64,000 nt of DNA from Lasioglossum baleicum (Eukaryota; Arthropoda; Insecta; Hymenoptera; Halictidae): the NCBI RefSeq assembly GCF_051020765.1, contig NW_027469105.1:620001-684000 (forward strand), written 5' to 3'. How positions within the stretch are numbered: position 1 is the first letter of the stretch; each line of letters opens with the position of its first letter. The translations under genes were made by a program, and so were the position numbers. Positions 25,612 to 37,469 of this stretch are shown here, piece after piece. The notes under the pieces are model-generated. The model was not told the DNA's origin, made no database searches, and saw nothing but the letters and a program-made list of their open reading frames with translations.

Positions 25612-27522
25612 GCTTTATGGGTTATGCGTAATGCGTTATCGGCTTTGCGTTATGCGTCATGCGTTATGGGTTATGCGATATCCGTTATGGGTTATGCGTA
25701 ATGCATTATGCGTTATGCGTTACGCGTTTTGCGTTATGCGTTATGGGTTATGGGTTATGGGTTATGCGTTATGCGTTATTCGATATGCGCTATGTGTTAT
25801 GCGTTATGCGTTATGCGTTATCGGCTTTGCGTTATGCGTTATGGGTTATGCGTTATCCGTTATGGATTGTGCGTTATGCATTATGCGTTATGTGTTATGC
25901 GTTATGCGTTATGCATTATCAGCTTTGCGTTATGCGTTATGGGTTATGCGTTATCCGTTATGGATTATGCGTTATGCGTTATGCATTATGCGTAATGCGT
26001 AATGCGGTATTGGTTATGCGTTGTGCGTTATCCGTTATCCGTTATCCGTTATCCGTTATGCGTTATGCGTTATGCGTTATGCGTTAAGCGTTATGCGTTA
26101 TGCGTTATGCGTTATGCGTTATGCGTTATGCGTTATGTGTTATGCGTTATGCGTTATGCGTCATGCGTTATGCGTTATGCGTTATGCGTTATGCGTTATG
26201 CGTTATGCGTTATGCGTTATGCGTTATGCGTTATGCGTTATGCGTTATGCGTTATGCGTTATGCGTTATGCGTTATGCGTTATGCGTTATGCGTTATGCG
26301 TTATGCGTTATGCGTTATGCGTTATGCGTTATGCGTTATGCGTTATGCGTTATGCGTTATGCGTTATGCGTTATGCGTTATGCGTTATGCGTTATGCGTT
26401 ATGCGTTATGCGTTATGCGTTATGCGTTATGCGTTATGCGTTATGCGTTATGCGTTATGCGTTATGCGTTATGCGTTATGCGTTATGCGTTATGCGTTAT
26501 GCGTTATGCGTTATGCGTTATGCGTTATGCGTTATGCGTTATGCGTTATGCGTTATGCGTTATGCGTTATGCGTTATGCGTTATGCGTTATGCGTTATGC
26601 GTTATGCGTTATGCGTTATGCGTTATGCGTTATGCGTTATGCGTTATGCGTTATGCGTTATGCGTTATGCGTTATGCGTTATGCGTTATGCGTTATGCGT
26701 TATGCGTTATGCGTTATGCGTTATGCGTTATGCGTTATGCGTTATGCGTTATGCGTTATGCGTTATGCGTTATGCGTTATGCGTTATGCGTTATGCGTTA
26801 TGCGTTATGCGTTATGCGTTATGGGTTATGCGTCATGCGTTATGCGTTATGCGTTATGCGTTATGCGTTATGCGTTATGCGTTATGCGTTATGCGTTATG
26901 CGTTATGCGTTATGCGTTATGCGTTATGCGTTATGCGTTATGCGTTATGCGTTATGCGTTATGCGTTATGCGTTATGCGTTATGCGTTATGCGTTATGCG
27001 TTATGCGTTATGCGTTATGCGTTATGCGTTATGCGTTATGCGTTATGCGTTATGCGTTATGCGTTATGCGTTATGCGTTATGCGTTATGCGTTATGCGTT
27101 ATGCGTTATGCGTTATGCGTTATGCGTTATGCGTTATGCGTTATGCGTTATGCGTTATGCGTTATGCGTTATGCGTTATGCGTTATGCGTTATGCGTTAT
27201 GCGTTATGCGTTATGCGTTATGCGTTATGCGTTATGCGTTATGCGTTATGCGTTATGCGTTATGCGTTATGCGTTATGCGTTAAGCGTTATGCGTTATGC
27301 ATTATCGGCTTTGCGTTATGCGTTATGGGTTATGCGTTATCCGTTATGGATTATGCGTTATGCGTTATGCATTATGAGTAATGCGTAATGCGGTATTGGT
27401 TATGCGTTGTGCGTTATCCGTTATCCGTTATCCGTTATCCGTTATGCGTTATGCGTTATGCGTTATGCGTTATGCGTTATGCGTTATGCGTTATGCGTTA
27501 TGCGTTATGCGTTATGCGTTAT
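25612..27522. repeat. GATATC-marked cassette with 94-unit run and B
   Basis: Second GATATC-marked cassette (GCGATAT 25675-25681, 3,045 bp after the first). GCGTTAA 26081-26087, GCGTCAT 26158-26164, a 94-unit pure run 26165-26822, the GGGTTAT and GCGTCAT pair 26823-26836, 63 pure units 26837-27277, then a B start at 27278 with GAGTAAT and no closing GCGTTAA. The B-run-B stretch of the preceding repeat is absent. Confidence 0.82.
26165..26822. repeat. Perfect GCGTTAT run, 94 units
   Basis: An uninterrupted canonical run between GCGTCAT (26158-26164) and GGGTTAT (26823-26829), the second longest in the window. The corresponding runs are 72 units at 23120 and 76 at 29665, so this position differs among the three GATATC-marked repeats of copy 1. 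Confidence 0.83.
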
Positions 27523-29118
27523 GCTTTATGGGTTATGCGTAATGCGTTATCGGCTTTGCGTTATGCGTTATCCGTTATGGATTATGCGTTATGTATTATG
27601 CGTTATGGGTTATGCGTTGAGCGTTATCCGTTATCCGTTATCCGTTATCCGTTATGCGTTATGCGTTATGCGTTATGCGTTATGCGTTATCGGCTTTGCG
27701 TTATGCGTCATACGTTATGCGTTATGCGTTATGCGTTATGCGTTATCGGCTTTGCGTTATGCGTCATGCGGTACGGGTTATGCGTTATCCGTTATGGATT
27801 ATGCGTAATGCATTATGCGTTATGCGTTATCCGTTATGGGTTATGCGTTATGCGTTATGCGATATGCGTTATGTGTTATGCGTTATGCGTTATCGGCTTT
27901 GCGTTATGCGTTATGGGTTATGCGTTATCCGTTATGGATTATGCGTTATGTATTATGCGTTATGGTTAATGCGTTATGGGTTATGCGTTGTGCGTTATCC
28001 GTTATGCGTTATGCGTTATCGGCTTTGCGTTATGCGTCATACGTTATGCGTTATGCGTTATCGGCTTTGCGTTATGCGTCATGCGTTATGGGTTATGCGT
28101 TATCCGTTATGGATTATGCGTAATGCATTATACGTTATGCGTTATGCGTTTCGCGTTATGTGTTATGCGTTATGCGTTATGCGTTATGCGTTATGCGTTA
28201 TGCGTTATGCGTTATGCGTTATGCGTTATGCGTTATGCGTTACGCGTTATGCGTTATGCGTTATGCGTTATGCGTTATGCGTTATGCGTTATGCGTTATG
28301 CGTTATGCGTTATGCGTTATGCGTTATGCGTTATGCGTTATGCGTTATGCGTTATGCGTTATGCGTTATGCGTTATGCGTTATGCGTTATGCGTTATGCG
28401 TTATGCGTTATGCGTTATGCGTTATGCGTTATGCGTTATGCGTTATGCGTTATGCGTTATGCGTTATGCGTTATGCGTTATGCGTTATGCGTTATGCGTT
28501 ATGCGTTATGCGTTATGCGTTATGCGTTATGCGTTATGCGTTATGCGTTATGCGTTATGCGTTATGCGTTATGCGTTATGCGTTATGCGTTATGCGTTAT
28601 GCGTTATGCGTTATGCGTTATGCGTTATGCGTTATGCGTTATGCGTTATGCGTTATGCGTTATGCGTTATGCGTTATGCGTTATGCGTTATGCGTTATGC
28701 GTTATGCGTTATGCGTTATGGGTTATGCGTCATGCGTTATGCGTTATGCGTTATGCGTTATGCGTTATGCGTTATGCGTTATGCGTTATGCGTTATGCGT
28801 TATGCGTTATGCGTTATGCGTTATGCGTTATGCGTTATGCGTTATGCGTTATGCGTTATGCGTTATGCGTTATGCGTTATGCGTTATGCGTTATGCGTTA
28901 TGCGTTATGCGTTATGCGTTATGCGTTATGCGTTATGCGTTATGCGTTATGCGTTATGCGTTATGCGTTATGCCTTATGCGTTATGCGTTATGCGTTATG
29001 TGTTATGCGTTATGCGTTATGCGTTATGCGTTGTGCGTTATGCGTTATGCGTTATGCGTTATGCGTTATGCGTTATGCGTTATGCGTTATGCGTTATGCG
29101 TTATGCGTTATGCGTTAT
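27523..29118. repeat. Short C cassette and interrupted run
   Basis: C cassette from 27523, matching 24450 at a spacing of 3,073 bp. GCGTTAC 28237-28243; 68 pure units 28244-28719; GGGTTAT and GCGTCAT 28720-28733; 34 pure units; GCCTTAT 28972-28978; then GTGTTAT, GCGTTGT and canonical units. The GGGTTAT/GCGTCAT pair inside an otherwise pure run also appears at 26823, 47130 and 50896. Confidence 0.82.
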
Positions 29119-31288
29119 GCTTTATGGGTTATGCGTAATGCGTTATCGGCTTTGCGTTATGCGTCATGCGTTATGGGTTATGCGATATCCGTTATGGGTT
29201 ATGCGTAATGCATTATGCGTTATGCGTTACGCGTTTTGCGTTATGCGTTATGGGTTATGGGTTATGGGTTATGCGTTATGCGTTATTCGATATGCGCTAT
29301 GTGTTATGCGTTATGCGTTATGCGTTATCGGCTTTGCGTTATGCGTTATGGGTTATGCGTTATCCGTTATGGATTGTGCGTTATGCATTATGCGTTATGT
29401 GTTATGCGTTATGCGTTATGCATTATCAGCTTTGCGTTATGCGTTATGGGTTATGCGTTATCCGTTATGGATTATGCGTTATGCGTTATGCATTATGCGT
29501 AATGCGTAATGCGGTATTGGTTATGCGTTGTGCGTTATCCGTTATCCGTTATCCGTTATGCGTTATGCGTTATGCGTTATGCGTTAAGCGTTATGCGTTA
29601 TGCGTTATGCGTTATGCGTTATGCGTTATGCGTTATGTGTTATGCGTTATGCGTTATGCGTCATGCGTTATGCGTTATGCGTTATGCGTTATGCGTTATG
29701 CGTTATGCGTTATGCGTTATGCGTTATGCGTTATGCGTTATGCGTTATGCGTTATGCGTTATGCGTTATGCGTTATGCGTTATGCGTTATGCGTTATGCG
29801 TTATGCGTTATGCGTTATGCGTTATGCGTTATGCGTTATGCGTTATGCGTTATGCGTTATGCGTTATGCGTTATGCGTTATGCGTTATGCGTTATGCGTT
29901 ATGCGTTATGCGTTATGCGTTATGCGTTATGCGTTATGCGTTATGCGTTATGCGTTATGCGTTATGCGTTATGCGTTATGCGTTATGCGTTATGCGTTAT
30001 GCGTTATGCGTTATGCGTTATGCGTTATGCGTTATGCGTTATGCGTTATGCGTTATGCGTTATGCGTTATGCGTTATGCGTTATGCGTTATGCGTTATGC
30101 GTTATGCGTTATGCGTTATGCGTTATGCGTTATGCGTTATGCGTTATGCGTTATGCGTTATGCGTTATGCGTTATGCGTTATGCGTTATGCGTTATGCGT
30201 TAAGCGTTATGCGTTATGCGTTATCCGCTTTGCGTTATGCGTTATGGGTTATGCGTTATCCGTTATGGATTATGCGTTATGCGTTATGCATTATGCGTAA
30301 TGCGTAATGCGGTATTGGTTATGCGTTGTGCGTTATCCGTTATCCGTTATCCGTTATCCGTTATCCGTTATCCGTTATGCGTTATGCGTTATGCGTTATG
30401 CGTTAAGCGTTATGCGTTATGCGTTATGCGTTATGCGTTATGCGTTATGCGTTATGCGTTATGCGTTATGCGTTATGCGTTATGCGTTATGCGTTATGCG
30501 TTATGCGTTATGCGTTATGCGTTATGCGTTATGCGTTATGCGTTATGCGTTATGCGTTATGCGTTATGCGTTATGCGTTATGCGTTATGCGTTATGCGTT
30601 ATGCGTTATGCGTTATGCGTTATGCGTTATGCGTTATGCGTTATGCGTTATGCGTTATGCGTTATGCGTTATGCGTTATGCGTTATGCGTTATGCGTTAT
30701 GCGTTATGCGTTATGCGTTATGCGTTATGCGTTATGCGTTATGCGTTATGCGTTATGCGTTATGCGTTATGCGTTATGCGTTAAGCGTTATGCGTTATGC
30801 ATTATCGGCTTTGCGTTATGCGTTATGGGTTATGCGTTATCCGTTATGGATTATGCGTTATGCGTTATGCATTATGCGTAATGCGTAATGCGGTATTGGT
30901 TATGCGTTGTGCGTTATCCGTTATCCGTTATCCGTTATCCGTTATGCGTTATGCGTTATGCGTTATGCGTTAAGCGTTATGCGTTATGCGTTATGCGTTA
31001 TGCGTTATGCGTTATGCGTTATGCGTTATGCGTTATGCGTTATGCGTTATGCGTCATGCGTTATGCGTTATGCGTTATGCGTTATGCGTTATGCGTTATG
31101 CGTTATGCGTTATGCGTTATGCGTTATGCGTTATGCGTTATGCGTTATGCGTTATGCGTTATGCGTTATGCGTTATGCGTTATGCGTTATGCGTTATGCG
31201 TTATGCGTTATGCGTTATGCGTTATGCGTTATGCGTTATGCGTTATGCGTTATGCGTTATGCGTTATGCGTTATGCGTTATGTGTTAT
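29119..31288. repeat. GATATC-marked cassette, run, B, run, B, run
   Basis: Third GATATC-marked cassette (GCGATAT 29182-29188, 3,507 bp after the second). GCGTTAA 29581-29587 after only three CCGTTAT; GCGTCAT 29658-29664; 76 pure units 29665-30196; B 30197-30406 (210 bp, six CCGTTAT, CCGCTTT); 53 pure units 30407-30777; B 30778-30973; GCGTCAT 31051-31057; 32 pure units and GTGTTAT 31282-31288. The six-CCGTTAT form recurs at 54319-54528. Confidence 0.83.
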
Positions 31289-33087
31289 GCTTTATGGGTT
31301 ATGCGTAATGCGTTATCGGCTTTGCGTTATGCGTTATGGGTTATGCGTTATCCGTTATGGATTATGCGTTATGTATTATGCGTTATGGGTTATGCGTTGA
31401 GCGTTATCCGTTATCCGTTATCCGTTATGCGTTATGCGTTATGCGTTATGCGTTATCGGCTTTGCGTTATGCGTCATACGTTATGCGTTATGCGTTATGC
31501 GTTATGCGTTACCGGCTTTGCGTTATGCGTCATGCGGTACGGGTTATGCGTTATCCGTTATGGATTATGCGTAATGCATTATGCGTTATTCGTTATCCGT
31601 TATGGGTTATGCGTTATGCGTTATGCGATATGCGCTATGTGTTATGCGTTATGCGTTATCGGCTTTGCGTTATGCGTTATGGGTTATGCGTTATCCGTTA
31701 TGGATTATGCGTTATGTATTATGCGTTATGGTTAATGCGTTATGGGTTATGCGTTGTGCGTTATCCGTTATGCGTTATGCGTTATCGGCTTTGCGTTATG
31801 CGTCATACGTTATGCGTTATGCGTTATGCGTTATGCGTTATCGGCTTTGCGTTATGCGTCATGCGTTATGGGTTATGCGTTATCCGTTATGGATTATGCG
31901 TAATGCATTATGCGTTATGCGTTATGCGTTTTGCGTTATGTGTTATGCGTTATGGGTTATGCGTCATGCGTTATGCGTTATGCGTTATGCGTTATGCGTT
32001 ATGCGTTATGCGTTATGCGTTATGCGTTATGCGTTATGCGTTATGCGTTATGCGTTATGCGTTATGCGTTATGCGTTATGCGTTATGCGTTATGCGTTAT
32101 TTGTTATGCGTTATGCGTTATGCGTTATGCGTTATGCGTTATGCGTTATGCGTTATGCGTTATGCGTTATGCGTTATGCGTTATGGGTTATGCGTCATGC
32201 GTTATGCGTTATGCGTTATGCGTTATGCGTTATGCGTTATGCGTTATGCGTTATGCGTTATGCGTTATGCGTTATGCGTTATGCGTTATGCGTTATGCGT
32301 TATGCGTTATGCGTTATGCGTTATGCGTTATGCGTTATGCGTTATGCGTTATGCGTTATGCGTTATGCGTTATGCGTTATGCGTTATGCGTTATGCGTTA
32401 TGCGTTATGCGTTATGCGTTAAGCGTTATGCGTTATGCATTATCGGCTTTGCGTTATGCGTTATGGGTTATGCGTTATCCGTTATGGATTATGCGTTATG
32501 CGTTATGCATTATGCGTAATGCGTAATGCGGTATTGGTTATGCGTTGTGCGTTATCCGTTATCCGTTATCCGTTATCCGTTATCCGTTATGCGTTATGCG
32601 TTATGCGTTATGCGTTAAGCGTTATGCGTTATGCGTTATGCGTTATGCGTTATGCGTTATGCGTTATGCGTTATGCGTTATGCGTTATGCGTTATGCGTT
32701 ATGCGTCATGCGTTATGCGTTATGCGTTATGCGTTATGCGTTATGCGTTATGCGTTATGCGTTATGCGTTATGCGTTATGCGTTATGCGTTATGCGTTAT
32801 GCGTTATGCGTTATGCGTTATGCGTTATGCGTTATGCGTTATGCGTTATGCGTCATGCGTTATGCGTTATGCGTTATGCGTTATGCGTTATGCGTTATGC
32901 GTTATGCGTTATGCGTTATGCGTTATGCGTTATGCGTTATGCGTTATGCGTTATGCGTTATGCGTTATGCGTTATGCGTTATGCGTTATGCGTTATGCGT
33001 TATGCGTTATGCGTTATGCGTTATGCGTTATGCGTTATGCGTTATGCGTTATGCGTTATGCGTTATGCGTTATGCGTTATGTGTTAT
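31289..33087. repeat. 1,799-bp higher-order repeat, first copy
   Basis: C cassette with GCGTTAC before CGGCTTT (near 31507) and TCGTTAT near 31587. It ends at GCGTCAT 31961-31967, followed by TTGTTAT 32101-32107 and the GGGTTAT/GCGTCAT pair 32185-32198. Then 31 pure units, B 32416-32618, two GCGTCAT markers (32703 and 32850), 32 pure units and GTGTTAT. The repeat at 33088 follows the same variant order with 1,799-bp spacing. Confidence 0.85.
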
Positions 33088-34662
33088 GCTTTATGGGTTA
33101 TGCGTAATGCGTTATCGGCTTTGCGTTATGCGTTATGGGTTATGCGTTATCCGTTATGGATTATGCGTTATGTATTATGCGTTATGGGTTATGCGTTGAG
33201 CGTTATCCGTTATCCGTTATCCGTTATGCGTTATGCGTTATGCGTTATGCGTTATCGGCTTTGCGTTATGCGTCATACGTTATGCGTTATGCGTTATGCG
33301 TTATGCGTTACCGGCTTTGCGTTATGCGTCATGCGGTACGGGTTATGCGTTATCCGTTATGGATTATGCGTAATGCATTATGCGTTATTCGTTATCCGTT
33401 ATGGGTTATGCGTTATGCGTTATGCGATATGCGCTATGTGTTATGCGTTATGCGTTATCGGCTTTGCGTTATGCGTTATGGGTTATGCGTTATCCGTTAT
33501 GGATTATGCGTTATGTATTATGCGTTATGGTTAATGCGTTATGGGTTATGCGTTGTGCGTTATCCGTTATGCGTTATGCGTTATCGGCTTTGCGTTATGC
33601 GTCATACGTTATGCGTTATGCGTTATGCGTTATGCGTTATCGGCTTTGCGTTATGCGTCATGCGTTATGGGTTATGCGTTATCCGTTATGGATTATGCGT
33701 AATGCATTATGCGTTATGCGTTATGCGTTTTGCGTTATGTGTTATGCGTTATGGGTTATGCGTCATGCGTTATGCGTTATGCGTTATGCGTTATGCGTTA
33801 TGCGTTATGCGTTATGCGTTATGCGTTATGCGTTATGCGTTATGCGTTATGCGTTATGCGTTATGCGTTATGCGTTATGCGTTATGCGTTATGCGTTATT
33901 TGTTATGCGTTATGCGTTATGCGTTATGCGTTATGCGTTATGCGTTATGCGTTATGCGTTATGCGTTATGCGTTATGCGTTATGGGTTATGCGTCATGCG
34001 TTATGCGTTATGCGTTATGCGTTATGCGTTATGCGTTATGCGTTATGCGTTATGCGTTATGCGTTATGCGTTATGCGTTATGCGTTATGCGTTATGCGTT
34101 ATGCGTTATGCGTTATGCGTTATGCGTTATGCGTTATGCGTTATGCGTTATGCGTTATGCGTTATGCGTTATGCGTTATGCGTTATGCGTTATGCGTTAT
34201 GCGTTATGCGTTATGCGTTAAGCGTTATGCGTTATGCATTATCGGCTTTGCGTTATGCGTTATGGGTTATGCGTTATCCGTTATGGATTATGCGTTATGC
34301 GTTATGCATTATGCGTAATGCGTAATGCGGTATTGGTTATGCGTTGTGCGTTATCCGTTATCCGTTATCCGTTATCCGTTATCCGTTATGCGTTATGCGT
34401 TATGCGTTATGCGTTAAGCGTTATGCGTTATGCGTTATGCGTTATGCGTTATGCGTTATGCGTTATGCGTTATGCGTTATGCGTTATGCGTTATGCGTTA
34501 TGCGTCATGCGTTATGCGTTATGCGTTATGCGTTATGCGTTATGCGTTATGCGTTATGCGTTATGCGTTATGCGTTATGCGTTATGCGTTATGCGTTATG
34601 CGTTATGCGTTATGCGTTATGCGTTATGCGTTATGCGTTATGCGTTATGCGTTATGCGTTAT
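33088..34662. repeat. 1,799-bp-spaced higher-order repeat, second copy
   Basis: From its start through B 34215-34417 this appears unit-for-unit identical to the preceding repeat, with TTGTTAT at 33900 and GGGTTAT at 33984. It differs afterwards: a single GCGTCAT (34502-34508), 22 pure units and no GTGTTAT. The identity suggests a very recent tandem duplication or an assembly copy. Confidence 0.85.
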
Positions 34663-35698
34663 GCTTTATGGGTTATGCGTAATGCGTTATCGGCTTTGCG
34701 TTATGCGTTATGGGTTATGCGTTATCCGTTATGGATTATGCGTTATGTATTATGCGTTATGGGTTATGCGTTGAGCGTTATCCGTTATCCGTTATCCGTT
34801 ATGCGTTATGCGTTATGCGTTATGCGTTATCGGCTTTGCGTTATGCGTCATACGTTATGCGTTATGCGTTATGCGTTATGCGTTATGCGTTATGCGTTAT
34901 GCGTTATGCGTTATGCGTTATGCGTTATGCGTTATGCGTTATGCGTTATGCGTTATGCGTTATGCGTTATGCGTTATGCGTTATGCGTTATGCGTTATGC
35001 GTTATGCGTTATGCGTTATGCGTTATGCGTTATGCGTTATGCGTTATGCGTTATGCGTTATGCGTTATGCGTTATGCGTTATGCGTTATGCGTTATGCGT
35101 TATGCGTTATGCGTTATGCGTTATGCGTTATGCGTTATGCGTTATGCGTTATGCGTTATGCGTTATGCGTTATGCGTTATGCGTTATGCGTTATGCGTTA
35201 TGCGTTAAGCGTTATGCGTTATGCATTATCGGCTTTGCGTTATGCGTTATGGGTTATGCGTTATCCGTTATGGATTATGCGTTATGCGTTATGCATTATG
35301 CGTAATGCGTAATGCGGTATTGGTTATGCGTTGTGCGTTATCCGTTATCCGTTATCCGTTATCCGTTATGCGTTATGCGTTATGCGTTATGCGTTAAGCG
35401 TTATGCGTTATGCGTTATGCGTTATGCGTTATGCGTTATGCGTTATGCGTTATGCGTTATGCGTTATGCGTTATGCGTCATGCGTTATGCGTTATGCGTT
35501 ATGCGTTATGCGTTATGCGTTATGCGTTATGCGTTATGCGTTATGCGTTATGCGTTATGCGTTATGCGTTATGCGTTATGCGTTATGCGTTATGCGTTAT
35601 GCGTTATGCGTTATGCGTTATGCGTTATGCGTTATGCGTTATGCGTTATGCGTTATGCGTTATGCGTTATGCGTTATGCGTTATGCGTTATGTGTTAT
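34663..35698. repeat. Truncated C cassette, run, B, run
   Basis: C opens normally (GCTTTAT, GCGTTGA, three CCGTTAT, CGGCTTT, GCGTCAT 34845-34851, ACGTTAT 34852-34858) but then passes directly into a 49-unit pure run 34859-35201, so about 500 bp of the usual cassette is missing. B 35202-35397, GCGTCAT 35475-35481, 30 pure units and GTGTTAT 35692-35698 follow. Confidence 0.82.
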
Positions 35699-37469
35699 GC
35701 TTTATGGGTTATGCGTAATGCGTTATCGGCTTTGCGTTATGCGTTATGGGTTATGCGTTATCCGTTATGGATTATGCGTTATGTATTATGCGTTATGGGT
35801 TATGCGTTGAGCGTTATCCGTTATCCGTTATCCGTTATGCGTTATGCGTTATGCGTTATGCGTTATCGGCTTTGCGTTATGCGTCATACGTTATGCGTTA
35901 TGCGTTATGCGTTATGCGTTACCGGCTTTGCGTTATGCGTCATGCGGTACGGGTTATGCGTTATCCGTTATGGATTATGCGTAATGCATTATGCGTTATT
36001 CGTTATCCGTTATGGGTTATGCGTTATGCGTTATGCGATATGCGCTATGTGTTATGCGTTATGCGTTATCGGCTTTGCGTTATGCGTTATGGGTTATGCG
36101 TTATCCGTTATGGATTATGCGTTATGTATTATGCGTTATGGTTAATGCGTTATGGGTTATGCGTTGTGCGTTATCCGTTATGCGTTATGCGTTATCGGCT
36201 TTGCGTTATGCGTCATACGTTATGCGTTATGCGTTATGCGTTATGCGTTATCGGCTTTGCGTTATGCGTCATGCGTTATGGGTTATGCGTTATCCGTTAT
36301 GGATTATGCGTAATGCATTATGCGTTATGCGTTATGCGTTTTGCGTTATGTGTTATGCGTTATGGGTTATGCGTCATGCGTTATGCGTTATGCGTTATGC
36401 GTTATGCGTTATGCGTTATGCGTTATGCGTTATGCGTTATGCGTTATGCGTTATGCGTTATGCGTTATGCGTTATGCGTTATGCGTTATGCGTTATGCGT
36501 TATGCGTTATGCGTTATTTGTTATGCGTTATGCGTTATGCGTTATGCGTTATGCGTTATGCGTTATGCGTTATGCGTTATGCGTTATGCGTTATGCGTTA
36601 TGGGTTATGCGTCATGCGTTATGCGTTATGCGTTATGCGTTATGCGTTATGCGTTATGCGTTATGCGTTATGCGTTATGCGTTATGCGTTATGCGTTATG
36701 CGTTATGCGTTATGCGTTATGCGTTATGCGTTATGCGTTATGCGTTATGCGTTATGCGTTATGCGTTATGCGTTATGCGTTATGCGTTATGCGTTATGCG
36801 TTATGCGTTATGCGTTATGCGTTATGCGTTATGCGTTATGCGTTAAGCGTTATGCGTTATGCATTATCGGCTTTGCGTTATGCGTTATGGGTTATGCGTT
36901 ATCCGTTATGGATTATGCGTTATGCGTTATGCATTATGCGTAATGCGTAATGCGGTATTGGTTATGCGTTGTGCGTTATCCGTTATCCGTTATCCGTTAT
37001 CCGTTATCCGTTATGCGTTATGCGTTATGCGTTATGCGTTAAGCGTTATGCGTTATGCGTTATGCGTTATGCGTTATGCGTTATGCGTTATGCGTTATGC
37101 GTTATGCGTTATGCGTTATGCGTTATGCGTCATGCGTTATGCGTTATGCGTTATGCGTTATGCGTTATGCGTTATGCGTTATGCGTTATGCGTTATGCGT
37201 TATGCGTTATGCGTTATGCGTTATGCGTTATGCGTTATGCGTTATGCGTTATGCGTTATGCGTTATGCGTTATGCGTTATGCGTTATGCGTTATGCGTTA
37301 TGCGTTATGCGTTATGCGTTATGCGTTATGCGTTATGCGTTATGCGTTATGCGTTATGCGTTATGCGTTATGCGTTATGCGTTATGCGTTATGCGTTATG
37401 CGTTATGCGTTATGCGTTATGCGTTATGCGTTATGCGTTATGCGTTATGCGTTATGCGTTATGCGTTAT
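35699..37469. repeat. Higher-order repeat: C, runs, B, run
   Basis: C cassette of the TCGTTAT/GCGTTAC type, TTGTTAT 36518-36524, GGGTTAT and GCGTCAT 36602-36615, 32 pure units 36616-36839, B 36840-37042, GCGTCAT 37127-37133 and 48 pure units to 37469. Super-repeat copy 2 is aligned from the B cassette onward. Confidence 0.84.

Larger units (their letters stand above)
12928..32198. repeat. Super-repeat copy 1 (~19.3 kb)
   Basis: This 19,271-bp segment (2,753 units) has the same order of cassettes and rare variants as 36840-56348. Shared landmarks include GCGTTAG (15399 and 39409), the GGGTTAT triplet (15154 and 39171), GCTATAT (18717 and 43497), ATGTTAT (20747 and 45667), GATATC-containing markers and TTGTTAT (32101 and 56258). 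The offset drifts from 23,912 to 24,983 bp through internal whole-unit gains and losses and ends near 24,150. The left edge lies inside a pure run, so it cannot be placed exactly. The right edge follows the GGGTTAT and GCGTCAT pair, after which the copies diverge. Confidence 0.85.
32199..36839. repeat. Spacer between super-repeat copies, 1.0-1.8 kb repeats
   Basis: These 4,641 bp (663 units) separate the two 19-kb copies. They hold successive C/B higher-order repeats that share the private variants TCGTTAT and GCGTTAC-before-CGGCTTT with the end of copy 1, suggesting local amplification of the last repeat of copy 1. One C cassette here (34663) is truncated. Confidence 0.75.
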
